DNA of 64,000 nucleotides from Pokkaliibacter sp. MBI-7 (GTDB lineage: Bacteria > Pseudomonadota > Gammaproteobacteria > Pseudomonadales > Balneatricaceae): positions 3,607,501 to 3,671,500 of the forward strand of contig NZ_JARVTG010000001.1 in the NCBI RefSeq assembly GCF_029846635.1, written 5' to 3'. Under the pieces are notes generated by a model. The model was given only the letters and a program-made list of their open reading frames with translations, was not told where the DNA came from and searched no databases. Position numbers and translations under genes: made by a program. Below, in pieces: positions 63,163-64,000 of the stretch. Within the stretch, counting starts at the first letter, position 1. Each line of letters opens with the position of its first letter.

Positions 63163-64000
63163 ATGAAAAAGAATTTCCCTGTTACACAGAAAGCCATTCC
63201 TTTGAAGGCCGGTCAGGTGCTGATCTCCGGAACAGACCTGAAAGGGGCCGTGACCTATTGCAATGATGACTTTATCGCGGTGAGTGGTTTTTCCCGTGAT
63301 GAGCTGATTGGTCACAATCACAATATTGTGCGCCATCCGGATGTGCCGCCGGCGGTATACGCGGATCTGTGGCAGAACCTCAAGGCTGGCCGCTCCTGGA
63401 TGGGTATTGTCAAGAACCGTGCAAAATCGGGTGACCATTACTGGGTGGATGCCTATATCACGCCGGTACTGGAACAGGGCCGGGTCGTCGGTTACGAGTC
63501 TGTGCGCCATCCCGCCTCGGTGGAGCAGATTGCCCGGGCAGAGGTGCTGTATGCCCGCATCAATCAGGGTAAGGCGCCACTGACACGGGCTGAGCAGTTC
63601 TCTCCGGTCTGGTGGCCGGTATTCTTTACCCTCGTTGTTGGCTTGCTGGGAGTAGTGGTACGTCAGTTGATTGATGACCCCATGCTGGCATGGGGGCTGG
63701 GTATCCTGATCGCGGTGCTGGCGGCCAGCGGTGTCTACTATCTGATTAATCAGCAGCTGGCCCGGCTGCTGCCGGATGCACGTGCGGTCTTTCACAACCC
63801 ACTGGCCAGCTATATGTATCAGGGCAAGGTCAATCCGTTTACCGACATAGCGACCTCGATGTATGCCCTGAGGAGTCGGGCGCGCACGGTGGTGCATCGC
63901 CTGTCCAGCAGCTCCCGTCATGTGGCCCGTGAGGCGACGCATTCCCAGCAGCGGGTCAGTGAGGTGCAGGCGGGGATTCGCAAGCAGCAGTCTCAGGCCG
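63163..64000 (+). CDS. Aer-like PAS chemoreceptor, 5' part
   Basis: The frame is open from 63163 to the window end (279 codons) with no stop. It begins MKKNFPVTQKAIPLKAGQVL and has an N-terminal PAS domain like Aer (YCNDDFIAVSGFSRDELIGH, NIVRHPDVPPAVYADLW, VKNRAKSGDHYWVDAYITPV). Two membrane helices follow (about 150-195), then the start of a HAMP/signalling coiled coil. It should bind FAD and sense redox or oxygen. The C-terminus lies outside the window. Confidence 0.9.
   Translation, partial: MKKNFPVTQKAIPLKAGQVLISGTDLKGAVTYCNDDFIAVSGFSRDELIGHNHNIVRHPDVPPAVYADLWQNLKAGRSWMGIVKNRAKSGDHYWVDAYITPVLEQGRVVGYESVRHPASVEQIARAEVLYARINQGKAPLTRAEQFSPVWWPVFFTLVVGLLGVVVRQLIDDPMLAWGLGILIAVLAASGVYYLINQQLARLLPDARAVFHNPLASYMYQGKVNPFTDIATSMYALRSRARTVVHRLSSSSRHVAREATHSQQRVSEVQAGIRKQQSQA

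Noticed and set aside
63000..63266. 88-codon plus-strand reading frame after prfC
   Set aside because: It begins inside the prfC terminator and overlaps the true chemoreceptor gene in another frame.

Overview
This window comes from the chromosome of a GC-rich gammaproteobacterium, probably at the Oceanospirillales/Pseudomonas level. The evidence is the overall gene style: a Tat-type AmiC amidase, a RegB/RegA-like (RoxSR) pair, an OprD porin, catBCA with a LysR regulator, an arsJ arsenate locus, a CSS/EAL phosphodiesterase and abundant chemoreceptors. No genus can be named from the sequence alone. A secreted family 28 polygalacturonase and an inositol/sugar-type catabolic cluster hint at contact with plant material.

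Layout. 1-1301: end of an rRNA operon (23S 3' part, 5S, terminator). 1404-5723: four minus-strand genes for sugar or inositol catabolism (two xylose-isomerase-like TIM barrels, a LacI regulator, a Gfo/Idh/MocA dehydrogenase) with no transporter. 6174-11845: an AraC/GlxA-type regulator and two convergent paralogous winged-helix plus P-loop ATPase regulators. 12180-23760: eleven co-directional genes (flavodoxin-like reductase, two alpha/beta hydrolases, two isochorismatase-family hydrolases, DoxX, ABM monooxygenase, amidohydrolase, OprD porin, MFS exporter, catalase). The TTAACAA boxes in front of them suggest control by the large regulator. 24042-28369: polygalacturonase, c-di-GMP phosphodiesterase and a 2-hydroxyacid dehydrogenase. 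28472-30305: an MFS gene with its TetR repressor. 30638-33308: arsR, a GAPDH paralog and arsJ. 33454-37770: dsbG, then catR and catBCA.

37901-51181 is the most coherent block. It holds a cupin-XRE regulator, gmaS and mgsABC (methylamine to N-methylglutamate) and dmmABCD (dimethylamine monooxygenase with a GcvT-like protein). The two halves are each preceded by a good sigma-54 -24/-12 element and an inverted repeat that could bind an enhancer protein. Between them lie a LysE exporter gene, a PPOX-fold gene and one very AT-rich 839-codon gene. That gene encodes an AlbA_2 (Schlafen-type) domain fused to a STAND NTPase and a repeat-rich C-terminus; it looks like a recently acquired single-gene defence or conflict system. 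N-methylglutamate dehydrogenase (mgdABCD), needed to finish the pathway, is not in the window.

51301-64000: an SMR guanidinium/cation exporter, the RoxSR-like two-component system, amiC, a CHAD protein, guanine deaminase behind a leader with a terminator, a GGDEF cyclase, an HBM-size chemoreceptor, prfC, and the start of an Aer-like PAS chemoreceptor that runs off the end. No insertion sequence, CRISPR array, tRNA or phage structure was seen.
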